Assembly (NCBI RefSeq): GCF_022023855.1
Contig: NZ_CP059449.1
Span: 1 to 64,000, forward strand
Length of the DNA stretch: 64,000 bases
Direction: 5' to 3'
Source: Azospirillum brasilense
GTDB lineage: Bacteria > Pseudomonadota > Alphaproteobacteria > Azospirillales > Azospirillaceae
The position numbers and the translations under genes were made by a program. This document shows positions 49,810 to 58,431 of the stretch, in pieces (position 1 is the first letter of the stretch; every line of letters begins with the position of its first letter). The notes beneath the pieces were generated by a model that saw only the letters and a program-made list of their open reading frames with translations, ran no database searches and was not told the origin of the DNA.

Positions 49810-50232
49810 TTACTTGCCCTTCTTCTTGAACATCGACAGCATGCGCTGGGTGACCAGGAAGCCGCCGAAGATGTTGACGCTGGCCAGGATGACCGCGAGG
49901 AAGCCCATGATCTTGGAGAAGCCGAAGCCGGCCGGGCCGGCGGCGATCAGGGCGCCGACGATGATCACCGAGGACACCGCGTTGGTCACCGCCATCAGCG
50001 GCGAGTGCAGCGCCGGCGTCACCCGCCACACCACGTAGTAGCCCACGAAGCAGGCCAGCACGAACACCGTCAGGCCGGTGATGAAGAAGTTGCCGTGGCT
50101 CGCCGCGTCCGCGACGGGGGCAGCGTGGCCGAGTGCTGCGGCCTGGGCGGCGAGCGCGTCGATCTGCTGGCTGGCCGCGGCGAGCTGGGCCTTCAGCTCA
50201 GCGACGCGGTTGGACAATTGAGTCTGATCCAT
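49810..50232 (-). CDS. pntAB: NAD(P) transhydrogenase subunit alpha, membrane part
   Basis: A 140-residue protein. An N-terminal helical/coiled region (residues 1-40, [25 protein letters not shown]) is followed by about three membrane helices ([23 protein letters not shown] and onward) corresponding to the C-terminal part of E. coli PntA. Splitting alpha into soluble and membrane proteins is the Rhodospirillum rubrum arrangement. It lies between pntAA and pntB in one operon. Confidence 0.93.
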   Translation of the reverse strand: MDQTQLSNRVAELKAQLAAASQQIDALAAQAAALGHAAPVADAASHGNFFITGLTVFVLACFVGYYVVWRVTPALHSPLMAVTNAVSSVIIVGALIAAGPAGFGFSKIMGFLAVILASVNIFGGFLVTQRMLSMFKKKGK

Positions 50233-50259
50233 GTGTCTCTCCCTAATTCCGTCCGGCCT

Positions 50260-51417
50260 TTAGACCGTCTGGCCGGCGAAGGCGGGATGGACGACCTGCC
50301 CATCGCGGGTGAGCGCGATGGCCTTCACGATCTCGTCGTCCCAGTTGAGCGTGACGCCCTTCTCCTTGTCGTGCAGCGACTGCAGCAGAGCGAGCAGGTT
50401 CTTGGCGTAGAGCAGCGAGGCGCTCTCGGCGATGCGGCTGGGGTAGTTGGCGTGGCCAACGATCTTCACCCCGTTCTCCGTGGTGACGACCTTACCCAGC
50501 TCCGAGCCCTCGACGTTGCCGCCCTGCTCCACCGCCAGATCGATCAGCACCGAGCCCGGCTTCATCGAAGCGACATGCTCGCGCGTCACCAGGATCGGCG
50601 CCTTGCGCCCGGGGATCAGCGCCGTGGTGATGACGATGTCCTGCTTCTTGATGTGCTCGGCCACCAGCGCCGCCTGCTGGCGCTTGTAGTCGTCGGACAT
50701 CTCCTTGGCGTAGCCGCCCGCGGTCTCGGCCTGTTTGAACTCGTCGTTCTCCACCGCGACGAAGCTGCCGCCCAGCGACTGCACCTGCTCCTTGACCGCC
50801 GGGCGCACGTCGGTCGCCGAGACGATGGCGCCCAGCCGCTTGGCCGTGGCGATGGCCTGCAGCCCGGCGACGCCGACGCCCATGATGAAGGCGCGGGCCG
50901 GCGGCACCGTGCCCGCCGCGGTCATCATCATCGGGTAGGCGCGGCCGTACTCGCTGGCCGCATCCACCACCGCCTTGTAGCCGGCGAGGTTGGCCTGCGA
51001 GGAGAGCACGTCCATGACCTGGGCGCGGGTGATGCGCGGCATGAACTCCATGGCGAAGGCGTTCACCCCGGCCGCGGCGTAGGCCGCCACGTGGTCGCGG
51101 CTGTTGTAGGGGTTGAGGATGGCAAACAGCAGCGCGCCGCGCTTGATCAGCGCCAGCTCGTCGAGGTCCCCCTCCCCGGCCAGCAGCGGGCGCTGCACCT
51201 TCAGCACGATGTCGGCGTCGGCCAGCGCCGACGCGGCGTCCGGCGCGATCTCCGCGCCGGCGTCCTGATAGACCCGGTCCGGCAGGTTCGAGCCCAGACC
51301 GGCGCCGGTCTCCACGACCACTTCCAGGCTGAGGGCTTTGAGTTTCTTGACCGTCTCCGGAGAAGCCGCGACGCGATTCTCCCCCGCGCGCCGTTCCCTG
51401 GGTATGGCGATTTTCAT
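50260..51417 (-). CDS. pntAA: NAD(P) transhydrogenase subunit alpha, soluble NAD-binding part
   Basis: A 385-residue dI domain protein: MKIAIPRERRAGENRVAASPETVKKL, RITRAQVMDVLSSQANLAGYKAV, and the NAD-binding loop FIMGVGVAGLQAIATAKRLGAIVSATDVRP. The mobile-loop region GYAKEMSDDYKRQQ is also present. ATG 51417 follows GGGGAGA. It is the first gene of the pnt operon. The complex supplies NADPH for biosynthesis and redox balance. Confidence 0.95.
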   Translation of the reverse strand: MKIAIPRERRAGENRVAASPETVKKLKALSLEVVVETGAGLGSNLPDRVYQDAGAEIAPDAASALADADIVLKVQRPLLAGEGDLDELALIKRGALLFAILNPYNSRDHVAAYAAAGVNAFAMEFMPRITRAQVMDVLSSQANLAGYKAVVDAASEYGRAYPMMMTAAGTVPPARAFIMGVGVAGLQAIATAKRLGAIVSATDVRPAVKEQVQSLGGSFVAVENDEFKQAETAGGYAKEMSDDYKRQQAALVAEHIKKQDIVITTALIPGRKAPILVTREHVASMKPGSVLIDLAVEQGGNVEGSELGKVVTTENGVKIVGHANYPSRIAESASLLYAKNLLALLQSLHDKEKGVTLNWDDEIVKAIALTRDGQVVHPAFAGQTV

Positions 51418-51841
51418 GGTTCTTTATCTCCCCTGCCGCAAGTGGCCGATTTGCGTGCAATCGGCCTAGACCGTCGGCATCAATGCCGGATTTATGTGAC
51501 TTTGTGAAGCTCAAGAGCGTCGATGGTATTACCAGCGGTGATGGGTGCGGCGCAACAGCCCGGAGAGGCTTGGCACGCCCGCGTGCAACGGAAAGTGCAA
51601 GGTCGCCGCTTTCGCACGCTCCCGCCATCGGTCTTTCGCATCAGGCGTCCATCCGAGGCGGCGGTCGTCGCCACGGGCGCATCCCACTATCCGGGCACAC
51701 CCGGTCGAGGTATTGGCGCGGTTTGCCGCGGTCTGTGGCATCCGCGCCGATGACGCCGGGAGTCGCTTGCCATCGACGGCGCCCGCCGATATCGTCCGCG
51801 CCGGATTCCCCGGAAGCACCCAATTTGAGGTTACCCTTATC
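51418..51841. other. gene-free region between divergent pntAA and gapR
   Basis: No convincing gene, tRNA or riboswitch was seen. An open frame continues upstream from gapR to 51545 but lacks protein-like character. The region should contain the pnt promoter (minus) and gapR promoter (plus). GAGGTTACC about 10 bases before 51842 is the likely gapR ribosome site. Confidence 0.45.
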
Positions 51842-52090
51842 ATGTCCGACGTCGGCGGCATTGCGGCGGATCGCCTGAAATCCTTCGTGGAGCGCATCGA
51901 GCGCCTGGAAGAAGAGAAGCGCGGCCTGCAGGAGGACATCAAGGAGGTCTACTCCGAGGCCAAGGGCACCGGTTTCGACACCAAGATCATCCGCCAGATC
52001 ATCCGGCTGCGCAAAATGGACAAGGCCGACCGCCAGGAGCAGGAAGCCATCCTGGAGCTCTACAAGGAAGCGCTGGGGATGGTGGAGTAA
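51842..52090 (+). CDS. gapR: GapR/DUF2312 (UPF0335) nucleoid-associated protein
   Basis: An 82-residue helical protein: ADRLKSFVERIERLEEEKRGLQEDIKEVYSEAKGTGFDTKIIRQIIRLRKMDKADRQEQEAILELYKEALGM. This is the DUF2312 family. In Caulobacter the family member GapR binds AT-rich and overtwisted DNA and helps gyrase and topoisomerase IV during replication. The same role is inferred here from strong similarity over full length. It converges on trpE(G) with a 35-base gap. Confidence 0.92.
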   Translation: MSDVGGIAADRLKSFVERIERLEEEKRGLQEDIKEVYSEAKGTGFDTKIIRQIIRLRKMDKADRQEQEAILELYKEALGMVE

Positions 52091-52125
52091 CCACCCCCAA
52101 CCCCTTCCCCGTCACGCCACCCCGA

Positions 52126-54327
52126 TCAAGCCGCAGCGTCCGCGAGGGCGCCGGCGGCCAGCCGGTCCATCACGTTGCCCAGCAGGGCGAGACCGGCCCC
52201 ACCGTCGAGCGACAGGATCGACTCGGGGTGGAACTGCACGGCGGCGAGCGGAAGCCGCCGGTGCTCGACCGCCATCACCAGACCGTCGGCGGTCTCCGCG
52301 GTCACCGTGAGGTCCGCCGGCAGCCGGTCGCGCCGCGCCACCAGCGAGTGGTAGCGCCCGACCGTCAGCCGCTCCGGCAGGCCGGCGAACAGCGCGCCTC
52401 CCAGCACCCGGACTTGGGTCGCCTTGCCGTGGACCGGCTCCGGCAGCACGTCGAGCACGCCGCCGAACCGCTCAACCATCCCCTGCAAGCCCAGGCAGAC
52501 GCCGAAGACCGGCAGGCCGAGCGCCAGCGCCGCGTCGATGGTGCCCGCCACGTCGAAATCCGCCGGGCGCCCCGGACCGGGGGACAGCACGACCAGATCC
52601 GGCCTCCGCTCCGCCAGCACCGCCCGCACGTGGTTGTGACGCAGCGTCGTCACCGACGCGCCGGTCTGGCGCAGATAGTCGGCCAGCGTGTGGACGAAGC
52701 TGTCGTCGTGATCCACCAGCAACACCCGTCGTCCCCGCCCGCCGTTGGGAGCCGCCGGAAGAGCGGACGCCGCACCCGCCGTCGTCCCGCGGATGGCGTC
52801 GCGGAAGGCGGCGGCCTTCAGGCGGCACTCCGCGTCCTCCGCGTCCGGGTCGCTGTCGGACAGCAGGGTCGCCCCGGCCCGCACGTAAGCGACGCCCTCG
52901 GCCATGCGGATGGTCCGCAGGGTCAGGCCGGTATCCATCCCGCCGTCGAAGCCCAGCCGGCCGAAGGCCCCGCCGTACCACCGCCGCGGCGATTGCTCCG
53001 TGTCCTCCAGGAACTGCATGGCCCAGCGCTTGGGCGCCCCGGTCACCGTCACCGCCCAGGTGTGGGTGAGGAAGGCGTCCAGCGCGTCCAGGCCGGGCCG
53101 CAACCGTCCCTCCACATGGTCCACCGTGTGGATCAGGCGGGAGTACAGCTCGATCATCCGCCGCCCGATCACCCGGACGGACCCCGGCTCGCACACCCGC
53201 GCCTTGTCGTTGCGGTCCACGTCGGTGCACATGGTCAGCTCGGCCGCGTCCTTGGCCGAGGTCAGCAGGCGGAGTATCTGCGAGGAGTCGCCCAGCGCGT
53301 CGGCCCCGCGCGCCACGGTGCCGGAGATCGGGCAGGTCTCCACCCGCCCGTCGGACACCCGCACATACATTTCCGGGCTGGCGGCGACCAGGAACTCGCC
53401 CCGCCCGAGGTTGACGAAGGCCTCGTAGGGCGCGGGGTTGGCGGCGCGCAGCCGCCGGAACACCGCCGAAGGCGCGTCAGCGCAGGGCTCGGCGAAGGTC
53501 TGGCCGGGCACCACCTCGAACAGGTCGCCGCGGCGAAAGGCGGCCTTGGCGGTCTCGACGACGCGCTGATACTCGCTGGGCGCGTGGTCGCATCCGCCTT
53601 CGGCGTTGGTGTCGGGGCGGTAAGGGTGGTCACGCCCGCCGCGCTCCAGCCCCTCCGTACTCCCCGCCGCCGTGGCGAACTCGTACGCGACGAGCCGCGC
53701 GACGCCCGTCCCGGGGTCCAGGGCGACGAGGCGGTCCGGCAGGTAGAGCACCAGATCGCGCTGGTCGTCGGGCCGCTCCAGCCGCAGGCGGATCGGCTCG
53801 AACTGGAAGGCGAGGTCGTAGGCGAAGGCCCCGTACAGCCCGAGCAGCGGGTCGTCGGGGGCGGCGAACAGCTCCAGCACCGCGCGCAGGACCGAAAAGA
53901 CGGAGGGCTGGCGGCTCCGCTCCTCCTCCGGGAAGGGATGGTGGGGCTTGCGGACCAGGGCGGAGACGCGCGACGGCGCCTCCTCAAGACCGGCCAGCGC
54001 CTCCAGGCCACGCAGAGCCTCGGCAATGGCCGGCAGCAGCACCCGGCCCCGCGCGTTCAGCGCGTCGAGGCGCAGCGTCCGCCCGCGCGCCGTGACGGCC
54101 AGCGGCGGATCGGTGAAGCCCAGCGCGTGGCGGCGGTAGCGGCCCGGCGCTTCCACCCCGCTGGACAGCAGCAGGCCGCGGCGGCGGTCCAGCGCGTCGA
54201 TCACCGGATCGAGGGCGTTCCGCGGGTCGAGCGCCGTGGCGCTCCGGGTCACGGTCACGCCGCCGCGCGTCCGGAAACGCTGCGGTTCGAGGAGGTTGGG
54301 CGAAGCGAGGAGATCGGCGGGATACAT
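52126..54327 (-). CDS. trpE(G): anthranilate synthase, fused components I and II
   Basis: A 733-residue single-chain enzyme making anthranilate from chorismate and glutamine. The TrpE part (1 to about 520) has PGQTFAEP, NPAPYEAFVNLGRGEFLVAASPEMYVRV, CPISGTVARGADA, DVDRNDKARVCEPGSV and WYGGAFGRLGFDGGMDTG. A linker (TTAGAASALPAAPNGGRGR) leads to the glutaminase domain from about 541, with nucleophile Cys611 (FGVCLGLQ) and His700/Glu702 (FHPES). Trp-repressed attenuation is indicated by the upstream leader. The fusion is known from Azospirillum and rhizobia. Confidence 0.96.
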   Translation of the reverse strand: MYPADLLASPNLLEPQRFRTRGGVTVTRSATALDPRNALDPVIDALDRRRGLLLSSGVEAPGRYRRHALGFTDPPLAVTARGRTLRLDALNARGRVLLPAIAEALRGLEALAGLEEAPSRVSALVRKPHHPFPEEERSRQPSVFSVLRAVLELFAAPDDPLLGLYGAFAYDLAFQFEPIRLRLERPDDQRDLVLYLPDRLVALDPGTGVARLVAYEFATAAGSTEGLERGGRDHPYRPDTNAEGGCDHAPSEYQRVVETAKAAFRRGDLFEVVPGQTFAEPCADAPSAVFRRLRAANPAPYEAFVNLGRGEFLVAASPEMYVRVSDGRVETCPISGTVARGADALGDSSQILRLLTSAKDAAELTMCTDVDRNDKARVCEPGSVRVIGRRMIELYSRLIHTVDHVEGRLRPGLDALDAFLTHTWAVTVTGAPKRWAMQFLEDTEQSPRRWYGGAFGRLGFDGGMDTGLTLRTIRMAEGVAYVRAGATLLSDSDPDAEDAECRLKAAAFRDAIRGTTAGAASALPAAPNGGRGRRVLLVDHDDSFVHTLADYLRQTGASVTTLRHNHVRAVLAERRPDLVVLSPGPGRPADFDVAGTIDAALALGLPVFGVCLGLQGMVERFGGVLDVLPEPVHGKATQVRVLGGALFAGLPERLTVGRYHSLVARRDRLPADLTVTAETADGLVMAVEHRRLPLAAVQFHPESILSLDGGAGLALLGNVMDRLAAGALADAAA

Positions 54328-54402
54328 GGTGGGGTCTCCGATGGTCGATCCGTTGGCGGACGGACACCCGGAGTTCCCTTGCTCGACGCCTGGATTCCCT
54401 GG

Positions 54403-54440
54403 TCAGGAAAAAGGCCGCCCGGAAGCTCCGGGCGGCCTTT
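54403..54440 (-). terminator. trp attenuator terminator hairpin
   Basis: On the minus strand AAAGGCCGCCCGGA / TCCGGGCGGCCTTT forms a 14-bp stem with a 3-base loop, followed by TTTTTCC. It lies between the leader peptide stop (54482) and trpE(G) start (54327), where an attenuator terminator belongs. Confidence 0.88.
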
Positions 54441-54481
54441 CGATAGTGTGTGCGCTCACGCGCGTCGGCTGGCCGGCCCGG

Positions 54482-54532
54482 TTAGACGGGCCACCACCAA
54501 CGACACGACAGGGAGGGCGCAGCGAAAATCAT
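54482..54532 (-). CDS. trpL: trp operon leader peptide (WWW)
   Basis: A 16-residue peptide MIFAAPSLSCRWWWPV from ATG 54532 to TAA 54482. Three adjacent tryptophan codons stand four codons before the stop. When charged tRNA-Trp is scarce, ribosomes stall here and prevent formation of the terminator at 54403-54440, allowing trpE(G) expression. The GC-rich segment between them (about 54445-54480) provides the competing pairing. Confidence 0.88.
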   Translation of the reverse strand: MIFAAPSLSCRWWWPV

Positions 54533-54564
54533 GACACCGAGTTCGCCACAGGGATGCGGGCCTG

Positions 54565-55233
54565 TCAAGCCCCCTTGCCCAGCCCGGTCGGGTCGGCGGG
54601 CGCGTGCCACGCGCGCCGTTCCCCCACCGCCTGCCGCAGCGCCGTCACCGCGGCGGACAGCACCGTGGCGGCGATGACCGCGGCGACCAGATGATCCGGC
54701 CAGCCCTGCCCCATCGTCCAGGCGCCCGCCGCCGCCATCATCACCGCGGCGTTGGTCAGCACGCCGTTGCGGGCGCACAGCCAGACCGCGCGCAGCGTCA
54801 ATCCGCCGCGCCGTCCGGCAAACAGCAGGACCGCCACCGACAGGCTCGCCCCCATCCCGAGAAGAGCGACGAGGCTCATCACCGGCGCGTCGGGAACGGT
54901 TCCGGCGTAGGCGCTCCACGCCGTGGCGGCCACCACCCCCAGCCCGAGGACGGTCAGCGTCAGCCCTCTCGCCAGCGTGGCCCAGCCGCGGGACTCCAGC
55001 CCCCGCCCCATCATCCACAGGCCGACGCCATGGGTCAGCGCGGCCGCCAGGAAATCCAGCGCGCTCGCCCGCAGGGCCATGGACTGCGTCTCCAGCCCCG
55101 CGGCCAGGGCGACGGCGGCCATCAGCCCGTTGACGATCAGCGCCATGCGCAGGGTGCGACGGTAGTCGGCCTGCCGTCCGCTGTTTGAACGACCACCGCT
55201 CCCACAAGAGCCTCCACAGCAATTGCCCGCCAT
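54565..55233 (-). CDS. CDF-like (cation efflux family) membrane protein, atypical metal site
   Basis: A 222-residue protein with five to six hydrophobic segments arranged as in cation diffusion facilitators, and a cysteine-rich N-terminus (GNCCGGSCGSGG, residues 3-14). The zinc-site residues of TM2 and TM5 differ from the family pattern: TM2 reads SALDFLAAALTHG and TM5 reads CARNGVLTNAA, lacking the second HxxxD. No C-terminal cytoplasmic domain is present. ATG 55233 follows GGAGGGTGA. It may be a non-zinc or regulatory CDF relative. Confidence 0.65.
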   Translation of the reverse strand: MAGNCCGGSCGSGGRSNSGRQADYRRTLRMALIVNGLMAAVALAAGLETQSMALRASALDFLAAALTHGVGLWMMGRGLESRGWATLARGLTLTVLGLGVVAATAWSAYAGTVPDAPVMSLVALLGMGASLSVAVLLFAGRRGGLTLRAVWLCARNGVLTNAAVMMAAAGAWTMGQGWPDHLVAAVIAATVLSAAVTALRQAVGERRAWHAPADPTGLGKGA

Positions 55234-55317
55234 CCCGTCACCCTCCGCCCGCTCCACGTGCTCCGTTTCTCATGGAAAGCTAATGTACGCGCTCCGGCCC
55301 GTCCATAGGGCAGGCCG

Positions 55318-56244
55318 TCATTCCGCCCATTCCGGGTCGCTGGTGAAAACGATGGTGAGCCAGCGGTCCGGACCTTCGCCGCCGATGGCCGCACCGACCT
55401 CGTCGCGGATCCTGTCCCACTCCTCCAACCTGCGCGGCGGCCAGCCGATCGGAGCGATGAAGAACAGCTCGATCTGCCGCCCCCGGCCCACCCGCGCGAC
55501 ATAGGCGCGGTAGGAGGCGAAGCCATGGCGCCGCACGGTGTCCGACGCGACGGCATCGACGTGCCGCTTGAGGTCGGCGGGTGTGACCAGCAGGACATCG
55601 GCCAGCGCCTGCCGCATCGTGCCGACTGGGATCGGAATGACCACCAGACAGACCAGGGCCAGCACCGCCGGGTCGATGTAGGGCGACATCCACTGAAGCT
55701 GGGTGCCCTCGATCAGGTATCCGAAGACGAAGGCGACGAGCAGCGCCGCGGTGAGCGCCGCTGCCATGACCCAGGACTTCGCGTCGAGCGCCAAAAAATC
55801 GGAATGGACCGTCCGGTTCGCCCGCGTCGCGAAGACCGCCATGCCGGCGGCCACGAGAAGGGTCACCGCCGCATAGACGATCGCATGGTCGAAGGCCAGA
55901 TTGCGGCCCCCCGTCATCAGGCTGCCCACGGCGTTGATGAGCGCATAGATCGCCGCCCCCATCAGCAGCGTGGCATTCAGCCCGAGGACCATGGGTTCGA
56001 GATGCCAGAAGCCCATGGTGAAGCGCTCGGCCAGCTTGCCCCGGCGCGGGCCGGCACTGGTCGAGGCGGCGATCAGGTTCGACACCAACAGCGTCACCAT
56101 CGTCATGCTGGCGTCCACCAGCGAGTAGATGCCGTCGAAGACGATGGCGAAGGAACCCGACAGCAGGCCGAACAGGATGCCGGCCCCCGCCAGCAGCACC
56201 GTGACGGCGATGGACAGGCGAAGAACCTTCTGCTCGGTGGTCAT
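55318..56244 (-). CDS. cation diffusion facilitator family transporter
   Basis: A 308-residue protein. Six membrane segments include the metal-site sequence SFAIVFDGIYSLVDASMTMVTLLVSNLI in TM2 and LDAKSWVMAAALTAALLVAF near TM5. A cytosolic C-terminal domain (about 200-308) has VTPADLKRHVDAVASDTVRRHGF. TM2 carries D-G-I-Y-S-L-V-D rather than HxxxD, the pattern of FieF-like or Mn/Fe-type members. It likely exports Fe2+, Mn2+ or Zn2+. ATG 56244 follows GGGAGAG. It is upstream of the shorter CDF-like gene, same strand. Confidence 0.82.
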   Translation of the reverse strand: MTTEQKVLRLSIAVTVLLAGAGILFGLLSGSFAIVFDGIYSLVDASMTMVTLLVSNLIAASTSAGPRRGKLAERFTMGFWHLEPMVLGLNATLLMGAAIYALINAVGSLMTGGRNLAFDHAIVYAAVTLLVAAGMAVFATRANRTVHSDFLALDAKSWVMAAALTAALLVAFVFGYLIEGTQLQWMSPYIDPAVLALVCLVVIPIPVGTMRQALADVLLVTPADLKRHVDAVASDTVRRHGFASYRAYVARVGRGRQIELFFIAPIGWPPRRLEEWDRIRDEVGAAIGGEGPDRWLTIVFTSDPEWAE

Positions 56245-56429
56245 GCGCGCTCTCCCTTTCCCCCCGCAACTCAGCGGTTGCCATGCATTCATGCATAGCG
56301 GCCCCATCGAGGCGGCAAAACCGATTTTCCAATCCGGACCGCCAAGCCCTTGCCGGAACCGCCGGCCGCTCCAGGCTCATTCCGAATCGGACCCCGCCGA
56401 TTCGCCAACCCCAAAGAGGGAGGGTGGAC

Positions 56430-56867
56430 ATGACCGTCGTTTCCGAGGTTTTGAACCGCAAAGGCCATAACGTCGCATCGATCCTGCCGTCCGAGTCCAT
56501 CCGGACCGCCGCCCGCACGCTGACCGACCGGCGCATCGGCGCCCTGGTGGTGTGCGACCGCCGGGGCCGGCTGGCCGGCATCCTGTCGGAGCGCGACGTC
56601 GTCCGCGCCGTAGCGATGCATGGCGCCGACGCGCTGGATATGCCGGTGGAGGATCTGATGACCCGTCAGGTCAAGACCTGCCGGCCGGAGGACACGATCA
56701 AGGACCTGATGCAGATGATGACGCTGCGCCGCCACCGCCATGTGCCGGTCTGCAACGAGGCAGGCGACCTCGCCGGCGTGATCTCCATCGGCGACGCCGT
56801 GAAGGCCCGGTTGGACGAGCAGGCCCACGAGGTGGCCGTCCTGAAGGATCTCGCATTGGTCCGCTAG
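56430..56867 (+). CDS. CBS-domain protein
   Basis: A 145-residue protein of two tandem CBS domains: RTAARTLTDRRIGALVVCDRRGRLAGILSERDVVRAVA and IKDLMQMMTLRRHRHVPVCNEAGDLAGVISIGDAVKARLDEQ. CBS pairs bind adenine nucleotides and act as energy sensors, here as a stand-alone module without an attached enzyme. ATG 56430 follows GAGGGAGGG. The partner is unknown. Confidence 0.92.
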   Translation: MTVVSEVLNRKGHNVASILPSESIRTAARTLTDRRIGALVVCDRRGRLAGILSERDVVRAVAMHGADALDMPVEDLMTRQVKTCRPEDTIKDLMQMMTLRRHRHVPVCNEAGDLAGVISIGDAVKARLDEQAHEVAVLKDLALVR

Positions 56868-57048
56868 AGGCACCCCGGACCTTGATCAAGTTCCCGGACG
56901 GGGGAGCCGAAGACCAAGCGCACTCCATGAGGCGAAAAGGCTCCCCCGGTCGTGCGCCGATTGGCGCTAACACGTCTCCGTGTCCTGAAATCCCAGGGCG
57001 GCGTTCGGATATTCGGTAACGCTTCGTTCCCGAACCTTCGGACCCGAC

Positions 57049-58068
57049 ATGCCCCGCCGCTACCCGACCCATCTGAAAATCCTGGTTGTCGAGAACAACC
57101 CGCTGCTGCTGCGGGCTCTCCGGGACATGCTGGAGCATTGGGGGGTCGGTCAGGTCGCCCCCGCCGCCAACGGGCAGGAGGCGATGGAGCTGCTGCGCCG
57201 GGAGCCCTACGACCTGATGGTCACCGACTGGGTGATGGAACCGGTGGGCGGCGGGCAACTCGTCCGGTGGGTGCGCAGCTCGGTCAGTTGCCTCAGCCCC
57301 GATCTGCCGATCATCGTTCTGACCGCCAACGCCGACGTCGCCACCGTGCGCGCCGCCTGGGACGCCGGGGCGGATACCGTGCTCGCCAAGCCGGCCTCGG
57401 CCGCCACCATCGCCCGGCGGATCGAAACCGTGCTGAACAATCCCCGCAGGGGTGGACGTTCCCAGGCCGAGGCGGCCAAGGCGAAGCCGACGAACAACAA
57501 TACGCCTCCCTCCTCCCGCCCGGCGCCGGCCTGTCCGGCGATCTCCTCCGCTCCGGCTCCCCTGCGCCTGCCGCCCCCGCCGCCGCGCCTGCCCGGCCCG
57601 TCCACAACGGGAACGGGTCCGCTGCGCTCGGCCGACCCGAAGATGGTCCGTCTGGTGCTGGCGCTCGACCGGCTGGAAAGGGCGGTGGCCTGCCCCGACG
57701 CGTTGGGCACGCGGCTGCGCCGCGCGGTGTCCGACCTGCAACTGGCCGCCGCCGGAAACGCCGCGGCCACCGCCATCGTCGCGTCGCTGTCCATCTGCGT
57801 CACCTGGGTGGACCACGACGGGGAGAGCTTCCAGGAGGCGGTGCAGGCCCATATGGACGCCCTGCGCTGGACCATCAGCATCGGTGGCGGGGCAGATTCC
57901 TCCGCCGCCCTGCGGGTGATGATCGGCGCCCTGCGCGCCATGGTGCGCAGCCTCAGCCTACGCGACGGCAACGGCCCCAACCTGTGGCCGGACGGCGCCT
58001 TCGGCGCGCCGGATCACGGCGGCGACGCGGGTCATTCATCCAGTCATTCTCCCCTGCCGCCCGCCTGA
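57049..58068 (+). CDS. response regulator with receiver domain and uncharacterised C-terminal domain
   Basis: A 339-residue protein. Receiver domain (8-130): phospho-acceptor Asp60 in LMVTDWVMEP, Thr92, Lys114 in VLAKPAS; the acidic pair reads E15-N16 instead of two acids. A proline/serine-rich linker (about 132-195) follows. Residues about 200-305 form an unknown helical domain (KMVRLVLALDRLERAV, then LQLAAAGNAAATAIVASLSICVTWVDHDGESFQEAV). No DNA-binding or enzymatic output domain is recognised, and no histidine kinase is nearby. Confidence 0.8.
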   Translation: MPRRYPTHLKILVVENNPLLLRALRDMLEHWGVGQVAPAANGQEAMELLRREPYDLMVTDWVMEPVGGGQLVRWVRSSVSCLSPDLPIIVLTANADVATVRAAWDAGADTVLAKPASAATIARRIETVLNNPRRGGRSQAEAAKAKPTNNNTPPSSRPAPACPAISSAPAPLRLPPPPPRLPGPSTTGTGPLRSADPKMVRLVLALDRLERAVACPDALGTRLRRAVSDLQLAAAGNAAATAIVASLSICVTWVDHDGESFQEAVQAHMDALRWTISIGGGADSSAALRVMIGALRAMVRSLSLRDGNGPNLWPDGAFGAPDHGGDAGHSSSHSPLPPA

Positions 58069-58431
58069 AGACTTCCCATATCGGGTAAGAAGCCCCACCC
58101 CAACCTTCCCCCGTTTCGCGGGAGAGGGTGCCTTCTGCGAAGCGGCGGCAGTCCCCTCCACCTCGAAGAGGGGGAGGGTTAGGGAGGGGGGAGTGGTCAA
58201 ACGCATTGGAAGGCGAGCGGGAATGTCCCGCCGAAGGGCGATTCCCGCCCGTCCGTTTCACAGCGCTGCGAGCGCCGGACCGTTCCTTGCTTTTTGCGGA
58301 AGGAGGCCCCGCGCCGGTTGCCGAATAAGACAGCCTCCATTACCTTTTTGCTTGTCGAACAAACACAACAAGCGGCGCGGCGAACGCGCCCCGAACAGCG
58401 CTTTTCAGGGCGCCACAAAGGGGATGGAACA
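58069..58431. other. gene-free region upstream of the indolepyruvate oxidoreductase gene
   Basis: Contains palindromic element copy 6 (58092-58194). The rest (58195-58431) should hold the promoter and leader of the oxidoreductase gene. The A/T-rich stretch near 58335-58365 (ATTACCTTTTTGCTTGTCG) is the likeliest promoter area, but no clear -35/-10 pair was found. Confidence 0.45.
58092..58194. repeat. GC-rich extragenic palindromic element, copy 6 (divergent)
   Basis: GCCCCACCCCAACCTTCCCCC on the left and GGGGGAGGGTTAGGGAGGGGGG on the right form the outer arms, with a CCGTTTCGCGG hairpin and a middle part that departs from the other copies (TTCTGCGAAGCGGCGGC). It lies downstream of the response regulator gene. 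Confidence 0.65.

Noticed and set aside
52228..54534. A 768-residue plus-strand open frame opposite trpE(G)
   Set aside because: It is rich in Arg, Gln, His and Pro with no motif, and lies entirely over the well-supported anthranilate synthase gene and its leader.
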